A stretch of DNA of 64,000 bases from Methylobacterium sp. J-030 (GTDB taxonomy: Bacteria; Pseudomonadota; Alphaproteobacteria; Rhizobiales; Beijerinckiaceae). A program made the position numbers and the translations under genes. The notes beneath the pieces were generated by a model. The model was not told where the DNA came from. It worked only from the letters and a program-made list of their open reading frames with translations, and searched no databases. Positions 49,598 through 58,332 of this stretch are shown here, one piece after another (the first letter of the stretch is position 1; each line of letters starts with the position of its first letter). The stretch spans positions 62,001-126,000 of the forward strand of contig NZ_JAKSYM010000391.1 in assembly GCF_022829545.1 (NCBI RefSeq). Reading direction: 5' to 3'.

Positions 49598-50365
49598 TTA
49601 CTTCGGGGCCGCGGCGCCGGCGGCCGGGGCCGCGCCGCCCTGCTGCTCCAGCTTCTTGCGCATGTCCTCGGAGCGCTTCTCCAGCTCCGCCTGAAGCTTC
49701 TTCTGCTGCTCCTCCAGGACCTTCGGGTCGATCGCCGGGCCGTCGAAGGCCTTGCCGAAGCCCGCCAGCGGCACCGCGAAGGTGACCTCGCGCTGGGTCT
49801 GGTTCTGCACCGAGACGTTCAGCGTGGTGCCCTTCTTCATCGCCGCCACGACGCCGGCATCGACGCCCCCGGCCTCGGCGAAGCAGCCGTTCGGGAAGCA
49901 GACCGCGAAGCGGCCCGCCGTGGCCCCCTGGCCATCGACGTTGAAGCGGATGCCCGGCTGCAGCAACAGGCCAAGCGGCAGCAGGTAGCGCACCACGCGC
50001 ACCTCCTGCTTCTGGGCGGCGTTCTTCATCTCGTAGACCGCCACCGCCAGCACCGGCTGGCCCTGGTCGGACACGAAGTCGCGGGTCGTGTAGCAGATGT
50101 CTGTGCCCGAGCCCTGATCCTTGCCGCAGACCTTGGTCCAGTCGGCCTGGCTCGGCTCGGACTTCACGGCCACGATCTGCGGGCCGGTCTGGGCCGCCGG
50201 GGTGTTGGCGGCGGGGGTGCCGCCCGGGGCGGTTGGGGCCGGCGCGACCGGGGCGGGGGCCGCGGGCTTCTTCGGCTGCGCCAGGGCCGGGGCGGACGCG
50301 AGGCCGAGGCCCGTGAGACCGAGGAGGGCGGCGCGCACGAGCGTCGCGGGGCGGGTGAAGGACAT
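49598..50365 (-). CDS. IalB-like (invasion-associated locus B) periplasmic protein
   Basis: A 255-residue protein with a signal peptide (about 30 residues, ending ALA), a Pro/Ala-rich linker and the IalB core. The core reads DWTKVCGKDQGSGTDICYTTRDF, VAVYEMKNAAQKQEVRVVRYLLPLGLLLQPGIRFNVDGQ, RFAVCFPNGCFAEAGG (paired Cys typical of the family) and FAVPLAGFGKAFDGPAI. A coiled-coil Lys/Glu-rich tail follows (LEEQQKKLQAELEKRSEDMRKKLEQQ). IalB relatives are periplasmic or outer-membrane proteins of rhizobia and Bartonella whose molecular role is not settled. Confidence 0.87.
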   Translation of the reverse strand: MSFTRPATLVRAALLGLTGLGLASAPALAQPKKPAAPAPVAPAPTAPGGTPAANTPAAQTGPQIVAVKSEPSQADWTKVCGKDQGSGTDICYTTRDFVSDQGQPVLAVAVYEMKNAAQKQEVRVVRYLLPLGLLLQPGIRFNVDGQGATAGRFAVCFPNGCFAEAGGVDAGVVAAMKKGTTLNVSVQNQTQREVTFAVPLAGFGKAFDGPAIDPKVLEEQQKKLQAELEKRSEDMRKKLEQQGGAAPAAGAAAPK

Positions 50366-50829
50366 CGGCTCTGACCCCTTGGAAGCGATTCGGTGTGACG
50401 GGTTGATGCGGAGCCGGCCCGGCGGCAGGTCCGCCGGACCGTCCGGATGCGCGCCGCCGTGGCGCGCCGACCGGAGCTCCGGATGAAACGGTCCGGCCAT
50501 CGGGGGGGACGGGCGCCTGACTGCGCGCATCTCCCGCCCCGGCGACCGGGCGGCCTGCCTTTCCCCTGGAATGAGGCGAAGGCATGACACCGCGGCTTGA
50601 CACCGCGATCTGACGGGCAGGTGATCACCCTCCGGGCCGCGGCCGGCCCCCGATAGGCCCCTGCCCGCTTGGCCGCAAGCGCCACGTCGCAAGACCGCGT
50701 GATCGGCGCGCCCGGCCGGCCCGGCGGAGCCTGCCGGGCCGGCCGTCACCCGCGGGTCTTAGTGGTCGGTTAACCGTAATCGGCCGACCATGCCGGCGGT
50801 TGTGCAGTATCTGTTCGGGGGGCGGCGGG
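50366..50829. other. Divergent intergenic region with strong palindromes
   Basis: 464 bp without a credible gene between divergent IalB-like and ANL-like genes. It contains a perfect 12-bp stem (50714-50725 with 50733-50744, GGCCGGCCCGGC and complement, 7-nt loop). At 50764-50789 there is an interrupted inverted repeat GGTCGG...CCGACC around TTAACC, placed like an operator just upstream of the ANL-like gene. Confidence 0.5.
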
Positions 50830-52092
50830 TTGAACGCGTTCGCGGTGGCCGAGAGGGCGGTCGAGGCCGCACCGGACGCGTCCGCGCGGTCCGGCGGCCT
50901 GCCGGGCGGCCTGTCGGCCTGCCTGTTCGCTGCGGCGCGCGCCGCGCCGCAGCGCACGGCCCTGCGTGATTCGGGCGACCGGGCCGCGTGGTGCGGGCGC
51001 CCGGCGATCACCTGGACCTACGCGGCCGCCGCCGAGATCGTCGGCCGGCTCGCCCGGGGGATCGGCGCGTGGCGGCTCCCGGCCGGCAGCCGGGTCGGCC
51101 TGTGGTTCTCCGGCGGCGCGGAGGCGGCGCTGGCCCACCTCGCCGTCGAGGCGGCCGGGCACCTGCCCTGCGCGATGCCGGCCGCCTGGGATCCGGGGCA
51201 GCTCGCCGCCGGAATCGAGGCCGCCAACCTGCTGGGCGTGCTGACCGAGGGCCGCCGCGGCGTGCGCCGGCCGGCGGAAGAACTCACCCACGCGGCCATG
51301 CGCCAGTTCAGCCTGCGCTACCTCGCCGCCTTCGGCCCCGGCGTGCCGGACGGGGTGATCAGCCTCGACGCGATGGCGCTGGAGCGCGGCGTGGCCGAGC
51401 CGGCCCCCAGCCGCGGCCTCGTAACCTTCGAAGGCGGCGATCCGGAGCGCCCGGTCTACCGCAGCGCGGAGGCGCTCGCCGCCGCCATCGCCGCCCATTG
51501 CGACGTCCTGCCGCTCACCGCGGACGAGCGGGTCCTGACGCTGCTGCCGGCCCACGACCTGCGCGGGCTGGTCACCGGCCTCGGCGCGGCGCTTGCGGCC
51601 GGTGCCGGCCTGGAGACGGTGATCCCCTTCGAGGAGGCCGGCTTCCGGACCGCCCTGCTGCGGCCCGTGCCGACCCGGCTCGTCGTCCCCGCCCTGATCG
51701 AGCCGGCGCTCGCCGCCCTGCCCCTGCCCTGGACCGTGCGGGTTCTCAACGTGGTGCATCGGGCCCCCGCTTCCCTGACCCGCCGCGCCGTGCCGGACGG
51801 CGAGAAGCCGCGCCTCGATTCGCTGGTCCTCGGGGAGACGGCTGTGGTCACGCGCCCCGGCCTGTCCGACCTCGCTGCGACCCTGGCCTATCCGGACCGC
51901 GCCCCGCTGCCGCCGGCGCATCTGGCCCTCGCACGGGGGGAGGATGGCGGCCTCGCCTGCCGCGGCCCGGCCTGCGCGTCGGCACCCCTGCCCCGCGGCG
52001 CGACGCCTGAGCCGGAGGCCTGGGCGTGGCGCGGTTCGGGCTACCGGCCGGTCCTGTCCGGCGGGGCCGCGATCGGTGTCGCGGCGATCTGA
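50830..52092 (+). CDS. Degenerate adenylate-forming-enzyme (ANL) homologue
   Basis: About 420 residues. The first 200 residues follow the ANL N-terminal layout: ACLFAAARAAPQRTALRD, ITWTYAAAAEIVGRLARGIGAWRLPAGSRVGLWFSGGAEAALAHLAVEAAG. Where active enzymes carry the ATP P-loop (TSGTTGxPK), this protein has VTFEGGDPERPVYRS. The A5/A8 motifs and the C-terminal lysine domain are not seen. It therefore probably lacks acyl-adenylate activity and may bind a ligand or partner. The start codon is uncertain (TTG at 50830 or 50800). GC3 is uniformly high, so it is under protein-level constraint and not random decay. Confidence 0.62.
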   Translation: MNAFAVAERAVEAAPDASARSGGLPGGLSACLFAAARAAPQRTALRDSGDRAAWCGRPAITWTYAAAAEIVGRLARGIGAWRLPAGSRVGLWFSGGAEAALAHLAVEAAGHLPCAMPAAWDPGQLAAGIEAANLLGVLTEGRRGVRRPAEELTHAAMRQFSLRYLAAFGPGVPDGVISLDAMALERGVAEPAPSRGLVTFEGGDPERPVYRSAEALAAAIAAHCDVLPLTADERVLTLLPAHDLRGLVTGLGAALAAGAGLETVIPFEEAGFRTALLRPVPTRLVVPALIEPALAALPLPWTVRVLNVVHRAPASLTRRAVPDGEKPRLDSLVLGETAVVTRPGLSDLAATLAYPDRAPLPPAHLALARGEDGGLACRGPACASAPLPRGATPEPEAWAWRGSGYRPVLSGGAAIGVAAI

Positions 52093-52253
52093 ACGGCGGC
52101 TGCGCGGCGGTTCATCGGGCGCTCAGGCACCGCGGCTAATCTCGCATCTGCACACGGACCGACGGATCCGATCGGGCCCTTCGCGGGTTCTGCAACGGAT
52201 TGTGGTCACGGCTATCTTTTCAAGCTGTGCCGGATGGAGTACCGCTCAAGCTC

Positions 52254-52598
52254 ATGGGTGCGCTGCAACAAGTGCTCGTGGTCGATGACGGCGTCCGCGC
52301 CGTGGACCGGTCCCTCTCGGGCGAGCTCGCCAGTCTCGGCTACGCAAGCGTGACCGCCTCCATGGAGGCGGCGGACGATGTGCTGGCCGTGATCACGCGG
52401 CCGGCCGCCGTGCTGCTCCAGGCCCCGACGCGCCGGGACCCCGCCTATGCCCGCCGCGCCGCCAAGCTGCGCAGCCATCTGCGCGACCGCGGCATCCCGG
52501 TGATCCTGATCGGCGATTCGGCCGAGCCCCGGGCCGGCGGCCCGGTCGACCTTGCCACCCGTCTCGGCGCCTACGTGGCGGCCCAGCCGGATCTCTGA
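52254..52598 (+). CDS. Degenerate response-regulator receiver protein
   Basis: A 114-residue single domain with the receiver start VLVVDDGVRAVDRSLSGELASLGYASVTA and a central strand AAVLLQAPTRRD, where the phospho-acceptor Asp of true receivers is replaced by Gln. The final strand VILIGDSAEP lacks the conserved Lys. A phosphorylation-independent signalling or scaffold role is likely (inference). ATG at 52254 gives MGALQQVLVVDD. It lies 160 bp after the ANL-like gene in the same direction and is monocistronic or co-transcribed with it. Confidence 0.62.
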   Translation: MGALQQVLVVDDGVRAVDRSLSGELASLGYASVTASMEAADDVLAVITRPAAVLLQAPTRRDPAYARRAAKLRSHLRDRGIPVILIGDSAEPRAGGPVDLATRLGAYVAAQPDL

Positions 52599-52667
52599 GG
52601 GCCGCCGCTTCCCGCTCGGGTCGAGCGCTTCAGGCCCCGGTATGCGGCCCGAACGCATGGCGCGGAG

Positions 52668-53027
52668 TCACGCTGCGATGCGAATTGTCGAGATGATTTC
52701 GTCGATCTCGCTCGACAGGCTTCCGTCTTCACCCCGTGCGACGAGGCCCAGTTCGGCCAGGGCGACCACGTCTTCATGGACCCGCTTGACATCGCGGCCG
52801 AGCGCACGGGCGAGAGGTCGGATGCCGGTCTCGGGCGTCCGCCGGAGATGGCGCAGGAGCTCGTAGCGTTTCGGCGTCAGCACCGCGCACAGGGCGCTCC
52901 AATCCCGGAACAGGATGCGGTCACGCCCGGCGACGGGGTTTCCGGCCTCGGCCATCTTCCAGGCGTCGGCCACATCCGCCGCGGCTGCGCGCAGATCCCG
53001 GCCGACCTCGACCTCAATCTTCGTCAT
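52668..53027 (-). CDS. TumA-type antitoxin, winged-helix
   Basis: A 119-residue DNA-binding protein. The C-terminal half is a winged helix: KRYELLRHLRRTPETGIRPLARALGRDVKRVHEDVVALAELGLVAR, like HVO_A0114/MarR-type antitoxins. The N-terminal half (ADAWKMAEAGNPVAGRDRILFRDWSALCAVLTP) fits the toxin-binding part. It overlaps the upstream TumE-like toxin gene by 14 nt. It presumably binds its own promoter and neutralises the toxin. Confidence 0.75.
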   Translation of the reverse strand: MTKIEVEVGRDLRAAAADVADAWKMAEAGNPVAGRDRILFRDWSALCAVLTPKRYELLRHLRRTPETGIRPLARALGRDVKRVHEDVVALAELGLVARGEDGSLSSEIDEIISTIRIAA

Positions 53028-53310
53028 GCGTCTTCCTCCAAGTCTCGACGGCTTCGACGAAGTCGGACAGCAGACGATCGATTACATCGAAGTGGTACGG
53101 CACTTCGGCATCCTGATCGTGCCGGTGATCGCCTTTGCCGCGCTCGTTGTCGAAGCCGATCACGCGCAGGCCGTTCACGACGTGGACGAGGCGGTCCTTG
53201 AAACCGTGCCGGGCCGGCGGAACCGGTTCCGGGACCCGCCAGACAACCAGCTCGACAAAATCCCGCTCACCGAAAGCCACGCGGCGACGGATGAGAAGTT
53301 CCGCCTTCAT
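53014..53310 (-). CDS. TumE-family toxin (DUF6516)
   Basis: A 98-residue protein: KAELLIRRRVAFGERDFVELVVWRVPEPVP, HGFKDRLVHVVNGLRVIGFDNERGKGDHRH and EVPYHFDVIDRLLSDFVEAVETWR. This Glu...FDNERGKGDHRH pattern is that of the TumE toxin family, whose antitoxin partner is a winged-helix protein, as found here. The reading frames overlap by 14 nt, toxin first. Target and mechanism are not visible in the sequence. Confidence 0.8.
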   Translation of the reverse strand: MKAELLIRRRVAFGERDFVELVVWRVPEPVPPARHGFKDRLVHVVNGLRVIGFDNERGKGDHRHDQDAEVPYHFDVIDRLLSDFVEAVETWRKTHDED

Positions 53311-53398
53311 GAGCGCACGATAGGCTGATGCCTGTTGGCGTCAAATGACAGCAGAACGGGCTGTTCTGCCCTCGGTCAAGAACCGACCGAACCGAGTC

Positions 53399-54613
53399 TC
53401 ACCGGGCCCCGCGCATCAATTCCGGCGCGCCGAGCCGGGGCAGGACGCCCTCCCGCATCACCAGCCGCCGCAGGGGCCCGAGCTGCCCCATCGCCAGCAG
53501 GCCGAGGCCGCGCAGGGCATCGACCGGCAGCAGGTCGGTGAGCAGGCTGCGGTTGAGGAGGTCCACCGCGGCGGTGCGCGCCGCCGTGTCGACGCGCCGG
53601 GCGCCGGCATAGGCGTCGAGCACCGGGCGGGACCCGGGATCCCGTCCGTCCCGGGCGGCGCGCAGCACCCCGTCGCGGAGGGTGGCGGCGTCGCGCAGGC
53701 CGAGGTTCAGCCCCTGCGCGCCGATCGGCGGGAAGACGTGGGCCGCCTCCCCGATCAGCGCCAGCCGCTGCGCCACCGGGCGTGCCACCGCCAACCCGCG
53801 CATCGGCACGAGGCCGCGCGGGCCGTCGACCCGCATGGCGCCGAGCATCGCCCGGGCCTGGCGCTCCACCGCCTGCCCGAGGGCGGCGTCGTCCAAAGCC
53901 GCCAGCCGCCGGGCCGCGCCCTCCCCGGTCACCCAGACCAGGCTGGAGCGGTGGCCCCCCGGCAGCGGCACCAGCGTGAACGGGCCGGAGCGGGTGTGGA
54001 ACTCGGTCGACACGTCCCGGTGGTGCCGGTCGTGGGCCAGGATCGTGGTGATCGCGCTCTGCGGGTAGGTCCAGTCGCGCACGCGCAGGCCGCTCGCGGC
54101 CCGCAGCGGCGAGCGGCCGCCGTCGGCGCCCACCACCAGGCGCGCCGCGACCGCCCCACCGCCGGCGAGGGCGATGCGGGACGCCGCCTCGCCCGCCACG
54201 GCGCCGGCGCAATCCGCCTCGACCAGGGTCAGGTTCGGCTGGACCCGGGCACGGGCGCGCAGGCTCTCGACGAGACGGGCGCTCTCGACGTTCCACCCGA
54301 AGGCGTCGAGGCCGATCTCGGCCGCCTGGAAGCGCACCGGCGGCGGCCGGAACAGGCTGCCGGTGTCGTCGATGATCTGCAGGGTGCAGAGCGGGCTCGC
54401 CTGCGGCGTCACCGCCGCCCAGGCGCCGAGGGCCTCCAGGAAGCGCACCGACCCGTCGAGCAGCGCCACGGTCCGCCCGTCCGCCACGGGGGCGTGGCGG
54501 CCGACGAGGGCCGTGGGGATCCCCTCCCGGGCGATGGCGAGCGCCGCGGCGAGGCCCGCGGCCCCGGCGCCGACCACGGCGACGTCGAAGGGTGTGTTGG
54601 CGTCCTCGGACAT
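53399..54613 (-). CDS. UbiH/VisC-family FAD monooxygenase
   Basis: A 404-residue flavoprotein hydroxylase. The GxGxxG motif is in DVAVVGAGAAGLAAALAIAREG (residues 9-30), the DG fingerprint in RLVVGADGGRSPLRAASGL, and the second FAD motif in QRLALIGEAAHVFPPIGAQGLNLGLRDAATL. The C-terminal half resembles the ubiquinone-biosynthesis hydroxylases UbiH, UbiF and VisC, which hydroxylate the quinone ring at the inner membrane. The true ring position is uncertain. ATG at 54613 starts the conserved N-terminus; the Shine-Dalgarno is poor. Confidence 0.87.
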   Translation of the reverse strand: MSEDANTPFDVAVVGAGAAGLAAALAIAREGIPTALVGRHAPVADGRTVALLDGSVRFLEALGAWAAVTPQASPLCTLQIIDDTGSLFRPPPVRFQAAEIGLDAFGWNVESARLVESLRARARVQPNLTLVEADCAGAVAGEAASRIALAGGGAVAARLVVGADGGRSPLRAASGLRVRDWTYPQSAITTILAHDRHHRDVSTEFHTRSGPFTLVPLPGGHRSSLVWVTGEGAARRLAALDDAALGQAVERQARAMLGAMRVDGPRGLVPMRGLAVARPVAQRLALIGEAAHVFPPIGAQGLNLGLRDAATLRDGVLRAARDGRDPGSRPVLDAYAGARRVDTAARTAAVDLLNRSLLTDLLPVDALRGLGLLAMGQLGPLRRLVMREGVLPRLGAPELMRGAR

Positions 54614-54827
54614 GAGATTCTGTTCAGTCCTGCCGGCCTGTCTACGACCAGTCCTATCTGATTTCTTCCGCCGCTCTGCCAAGTCCAGGGCGCCGGCCGT
54701 GGTGCCGCACGGGACGCGGCCGTTTTCATCGCCGAGTTTGCGCCCGCGATCGGTTGAATGGATCTTGACGGAACCCGGCTGCACATTTCCGTTGACTTCC
54801 ACCGACCTGCGGACCGACCGTTAAGCC

Positions 54828-55116
54828 ATGAACCCGAGCGAACGCCGCAGGCTTCTCGCCGCGCGAGGCTGCACGTTCGGACGGTCTCCGGGTGTGGGTG
54901 AAGCTGCCGCTGGAGACCGACCTCAAGGTGAGGCTCTACCGCCTGCTCCGCGGCAAAGGGATCACCCGCGCGGAACTGCAGCGCCGGCTCGGCTGGAACC
55001 GAGCGAGCGTCGACCGGCTCTCCAGGCTCGACCACGGGACGCCGGGCGCGCAGTTCGACGCCGCCTACCAAGCCCTCGGCTGTGAACTGAACGTCGAGCG
55101 CGTTCCGATGCCCTGA
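54828..55116 (+). pseudogene. hicAB remnant with internal deletion
   Basis: The first codons (MNPSERRRLLAARGCTFGRSPG, 54828-54893) resemble the N-terminus of a HicA mRNA interferase. A frame change then enters WVKLPLETDLKVRLYRLLRGKGITRAELQRRLGWNRASVDRLSRLDHGTPGAQFDAAYQALG (54895-55085), which matches the C-terminal helix-turn-helix end of a HicB antitoxin. The rest of hicA, including the catalytic His, and the first half of hicB are missing. The last 74 residues could still be translated from GTG at 54892 as a free DNA-binding domain. Confidence 0.62.
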
Positions 55117-55131
55117 GATTCAGCGTCTCCG

Positions 55132-56016
55132 TCACCCCAGGAACGCCGCCAGCTCCGAAAAGACCTCGTCCGGCCGCTCCTCCTGAAGGGTGTGGCCGCA
55201 ATCGAGCGCCCGCCCCGAAACATCGGTGGCCTTCGCGCGCCACGTCTCCAGCACGTCGTAGGTCTGGCCGACCACGCCCATCGCGCCCCAGAGCGCCAGC
55301 AGCGGCGCCGTGATCCGCGCCTCCGAATCGGCGGCGTCGTGCTCCAGGTCGATCCCGGCCGCCGCCCGGTAATCCTCACAGATCGCGTGGCGGCAGGCGG
55401 GGTCGGCATAGCAGCGCAGGTATTCGGCAAACAGGTCCGGCGGGGTCGAGCCGGGGGTCTTGGACTGGCCCTCGACGTGGTGGCGCAGAAAATACGCCGG
55501 GTCGGCGCCGATCAGCGTCTCCGGCAGAGGATGGGGCTGGATGAAGAAGAACCACCAGAAGTACCGCGTCGCGAAGTCCTTGTTGGTGCGCGCGTACATG
55601 GTCGCGGTCGGCGCGATGTCGAACAGGGCGATCCGCTCTACCGCCTGGGGATGGTCCAGGGCGAGGCGGTGGGCGACGCGCCCGCCCCGGTCGTGGCCGA
55701 CGACGGCGAATCGGTCGTGGCCCAGCGCCCGCATCACCGCCACCGCGTCGGCCGCCATGGCGCGCTTGGCGTAGTTGGCGTGGCGCGCGCCGCCCGGGGG
55801 CTTTGACGAATCGCCGTAGCCGCGCAGGTCCATGGCGACGACCGTGCGGGTCTCCGCGAGCCGCGGGGCGACGTGGAGCCACGTCGACAGGGTCTGCGGG
55901 TGGCCGTGCAGCAGCAGCACCGGCGGCCCGGAGCCGGCCGCGCGAGCGTTGATCGTCACCCCGGGGGCGGTCTCGATCCGGTGTCGCGCGAAGCCCGGCA
56001 GGAAGTCGCTGGCCAT
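55132..56016 (-). CDS. Haloacetate-dehalogenase-like alpha/beta hydrolase
   Basis: A 294-residue alpha/beta hydrolase. The nucleophile is Asp109 in VVGHDRGGRVAHRLALDHP, with Arg110 and Arg113 placed as the carboxylate-binding arginines of fluoroacetate dehalogenase. HGHPQTLSTW and DLRGYGDSSKP precede it, and His275 in DCGHTLQEERPDEV completes the catalytic dyad. The halide-site segment reads RYFWWFFFIQPHPLPE, where well-studied fluoroacetate dehalogenases have a His-Trp pair, so halide preference may differ (comparison from memory). ATG at 56016 follows GGAGACC. It is divergent from recG. Confidence 0.85.
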   Translation of the reverse strand: MASDFLPGFARHRIETAPGVTINARAAGSGPPVLLLHGHPQTLSTWLHVAPRLAETRTVVAMDLRGYGDSSKPPGGARHANYAKRAMAADAVAVMRALGHDRFAVVGHDRGGRVAHRLALDHPQAVERIALFDIAPTATMYARTNKDFATRYFWWFFFIQPHPLPETLIGADPAYFLRHHVEGQSKTPGSTPPDLFAEYLRCYADPACRHAICEDYRAAAGIDLEHDAADSEARITAPLLALWGAMGVVGQTYDVLETWRAKATDVSGRALDCGHTLQEERPDEVFSELAAFLG

Positions 56017-56109
56017 GGGTGTCGGTCTCCTGCCTCCATCCCGATGCACTGGCGCGCCGGGATGCACCGGATGATAAGGCGCCTCCGGCACCATGTCCGC
56101 CGAACCGCC

Positions 56110-58332
56110 ATGACAGATGCACGCGCGACTCAGGACCCGGCCGTGACAGACCCCGACGCCGCCGAGGCGCCGGAGGGCGAGGCCGCGCGCGCGTCGGCCG
56201 GAGCCCCCACGCTCCGCCCGAGCATCCTCGATCCGCTGTTCGCCCCCGCCCGCTCCCTGCCGGGGATCGGCCCGAAGATGGCGCCGCTGATCGAGAAGCT
56301 GCTCGGCACGCCGGAGCGCGAGGCCCGGGTGGTGGATCTCCTGTTCCACCTGCCCCAGGGCGGCGTGGCGCGCAAACTCATGGGCTCGGTCGGCGAGGCG
56401 CCGGTCGGCGAACCCGTCACCCTCGGCGTCACCGTGGTGGATCACCGCCCGGCGCAGATCGGCTCGGGCAAGCGCCCGCACCGGGTGCTGGTGGAGGATG
56501 CCTCCGGCCACGACATCACGCTGGTGTTCTTCGGCATGCCCCGCCCCCGGGTGGAGAAGATGCTGCCGCTCGGCGCGCACCGCTACATCACCGGCCGGAT
56601 CGACCTCTGGGACGGCACCCGGCAGATGGTCCACCCATCGCGGATCGTGGACGAGGCGGGGCTCGCCGCGCTGCCCGCCGTCGAGCCGGTCTACGGCGCC
56701 ACCGAGGGGCTGACCTCCCGGGCGATCAACAAGCTCGCGGTGGCGGCCCTCGACCGGCTGCCGATCCTGCCGGAATGGCAGGATCCGGCCTGGCTGGAGA
56801 AGAACCGGCTTCCGGCCTTCGCGGATGCGTTGCGCGCCGAGCACCGCCCCGAGGAGGCGCCGCCGAAGGCCGAGGATCCGCTCCAGCCGCCGCCCGCGAC
56901 GCCATCCCGGAAGCGGCTCGCCTATGACGAACTCCTCGCCTCGCAACTGGCGCTGGCCCTGCTGCGCGCCCGGCAGCGGCGCAAGGCCGGCCGGGTCAAT
57001 GCCGGCGACGGGACCTTGAGCGCCCGGATCGAAGCCGCCCTCCCCTTCGCGCTCACCGGCGCGCAGGCCCAAGCGGTGGTGGAGATCCGCGCCGACCTCG
57101 CGGCGCCGCGCCGGATGCTGCGGCTGCTCCAGGGCGATGTCGGCTCGGGCAAGACCGCGGTGGCGCTGCTCGCCATGGCCTCGGCGGTGGAGGCCGGGCG
57201 CCAGGCGGCCCTGATGGCGCCGACCGAGATCCTGGCTCGGCAGCATTTCGAGCGGCTCAAGCCCCTGGCCGGCTCCCTGCGCCTACGCCTGATGACCGGC
57301 CGCGACCGGGCTGCGGAGCGCAAGAGCACCTTGGCCGATCTCGCGGCCGGCGAGATCGACATCCTGGTCGGCACCCATGCCCTGTTCCAGGAGGCGGTGA
57401 CCTTCCGCGATCTCGGCCTCGCGGTGGTGGACGAGCAGCACCGGTTCGGCGTCCACCAGCGGCTGGCGCTCGGCGCCAAGGGCGAGGCGGTCGACTTCCT
57501 GGTGATGACCGCGACGCCGATCCCCCGCACCCTGGCGCTGACCTTCTTCGGCGACATGGACGTCTCGGTCCTCGACGAGAAGCCCGCCGGCCGGCAGCCG
57601 ATCCGCACGATCACCCTGCCGACCGAGCGGATCGACGAGGTGGTGGCGGGCCTCGGCCGGGCGATCGCCGGGGGCGAGCGGGTCTACTGGATCTGCCCCC
57701 TGGTCGAGGAATCCGAGTTCATCGACCTCGCCGCCGCCGCCGAGCGCTTCGACGACCTCAAACAGCATTTCGGCGCCGCGGTCGGGCTGATCCACGGCAA
57801 GATGCCGGGGCCTGAGAAGGATGCCGCCATGGCGCGCTTCGTCGCCGGCGAGACCGAGCTCCTCGTCTCGACCACGGTGGTGGAGGTCGGCGTCGACGTG
57901 CCCGAGGCGACCATCATGGTGATCGAGCACGCGGAGCGGTTCGGGCTGGCGCAGCTCCATCAGCTTCGCGGCCGGGTCGGGCGCGGCTCCAGGGCGTCCT
58001 CGTGCCTGCTGCTCTACCGGGGACCGCTGGGGCAGGTGTCGCGGGCGCGGCTCGAGATGATGCGCTCCAGCGAGGACGGGTTCCGCATCGCCGAGGCCGA
58101 CCTGAAGCTGCGCGGCGAGGGCGAGGTGCTGGGCACAAGGCAATCCGGCCTCGCGGCGTTCCGGCTGGCGCGGCTGGAGAGCGACGGCGCCCTGCTGGAG
58201 GCCGCCCGCGACGATGCCCGCCTGATCGTCGAGCGCGATCCCGGCCTGAAGAGCCCGCGGGGGCAGGCGCTGCGGGCGCTGCTCTACCTGTTCGAGCGGG
58301 AGGCGGCGATCCGGCTGATCGGAGCCGGATGA
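56110..58332 (+). CDS. recG: ATP-dependent DNA helicase RecG
   Basis: A 740-residue SF2 helicase that reverses stalled forks and processes branched DNA. The N-terminal wedge/OB region (LFAPARSLPGIGPKMAPLIEKLLG to RYITGRIDLWDGTRQMVHPSRI) precedes the motor domains. Walker A is GDVGSGKTAVALLAM near residue 341, the DEQH box is VVDEQHRFGVHQR near residue 440, and TATPIPRTLALTFFGDMDVS, STTVVEVGVDVPEATIMVIEHAERFGLAQLHQLRGRVGRG and the TRG-type LRGEGEVLGTRQSGLAAFRLA follow. Start MTDARATQD at 56110; the first 35 residues are non-conserved and Ala/Glu-rich. It is complete. Confidence 0.96.
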   Translation: MTDARATQDPAVTDPDAAEAPEGEAARASAGAPTLRPSILDPLFAPARSLPGIGPKMAPLIEKLLGTPEREARVVDLLFHLPQGGVARKLMGSVGEAPVGEPVTLGVTVVDHRPAQIGSGKRPHRVLVEDASGHDITLVFFGMPRPRVEKMLPLGAHRYITGRIDLWDGTRQMVHPSRIVDEAGLAALPAVEPVYGATEGLTSRAINKLAVAALDRLPILPEWQDPAWLEKNRLPAFADALRAEHRPEEAPPKAEDPLQPPPATPSRKRLAYDELLASQLALALLRARQRRKAGRVNAGDGTLSARIEAALPFALTGAQAQAVVEIRADLAAPRRMLRLLQGDVGSGKTAVALLAMASAVEAGRQAALMAPTEILARQHFERLKPLAGSLRLRLMTGRDRAAERKSTLADLAAGEIDILVGTHALFQEAVTFRDLGLAVVDEQHRFGVHQRLALGAKGEAVDFLVMTATPIPRTLALTFFGDMDVSVLDEKPAGRQPIRTITLPTERIDEVVAGLGRAIAGGERVYWICPLVEESEFIDLAAAAERFDDLKQHFGAAVGLIHGKMPGPEKDAAMARFVAGETELLVSTTVVEVGVDVPEATIMVIEHAERFGLAQLHQLRGRVGRGSRASSCLLLYRGPLGQVSRARLEMMRSSEDGFRIAEADLKLRGEGEVLGTRQSGLAAFRLARLESDGALLEAARDDARLIVERDPGLKSPRGQALRALLYLFEREAAIRLIGAG

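Noticed and set aside
50714..50744. Strong hairpin as a rho-independent terminator
   Set aside because: No T-run on either strand and both neighbouring genes point away from it.
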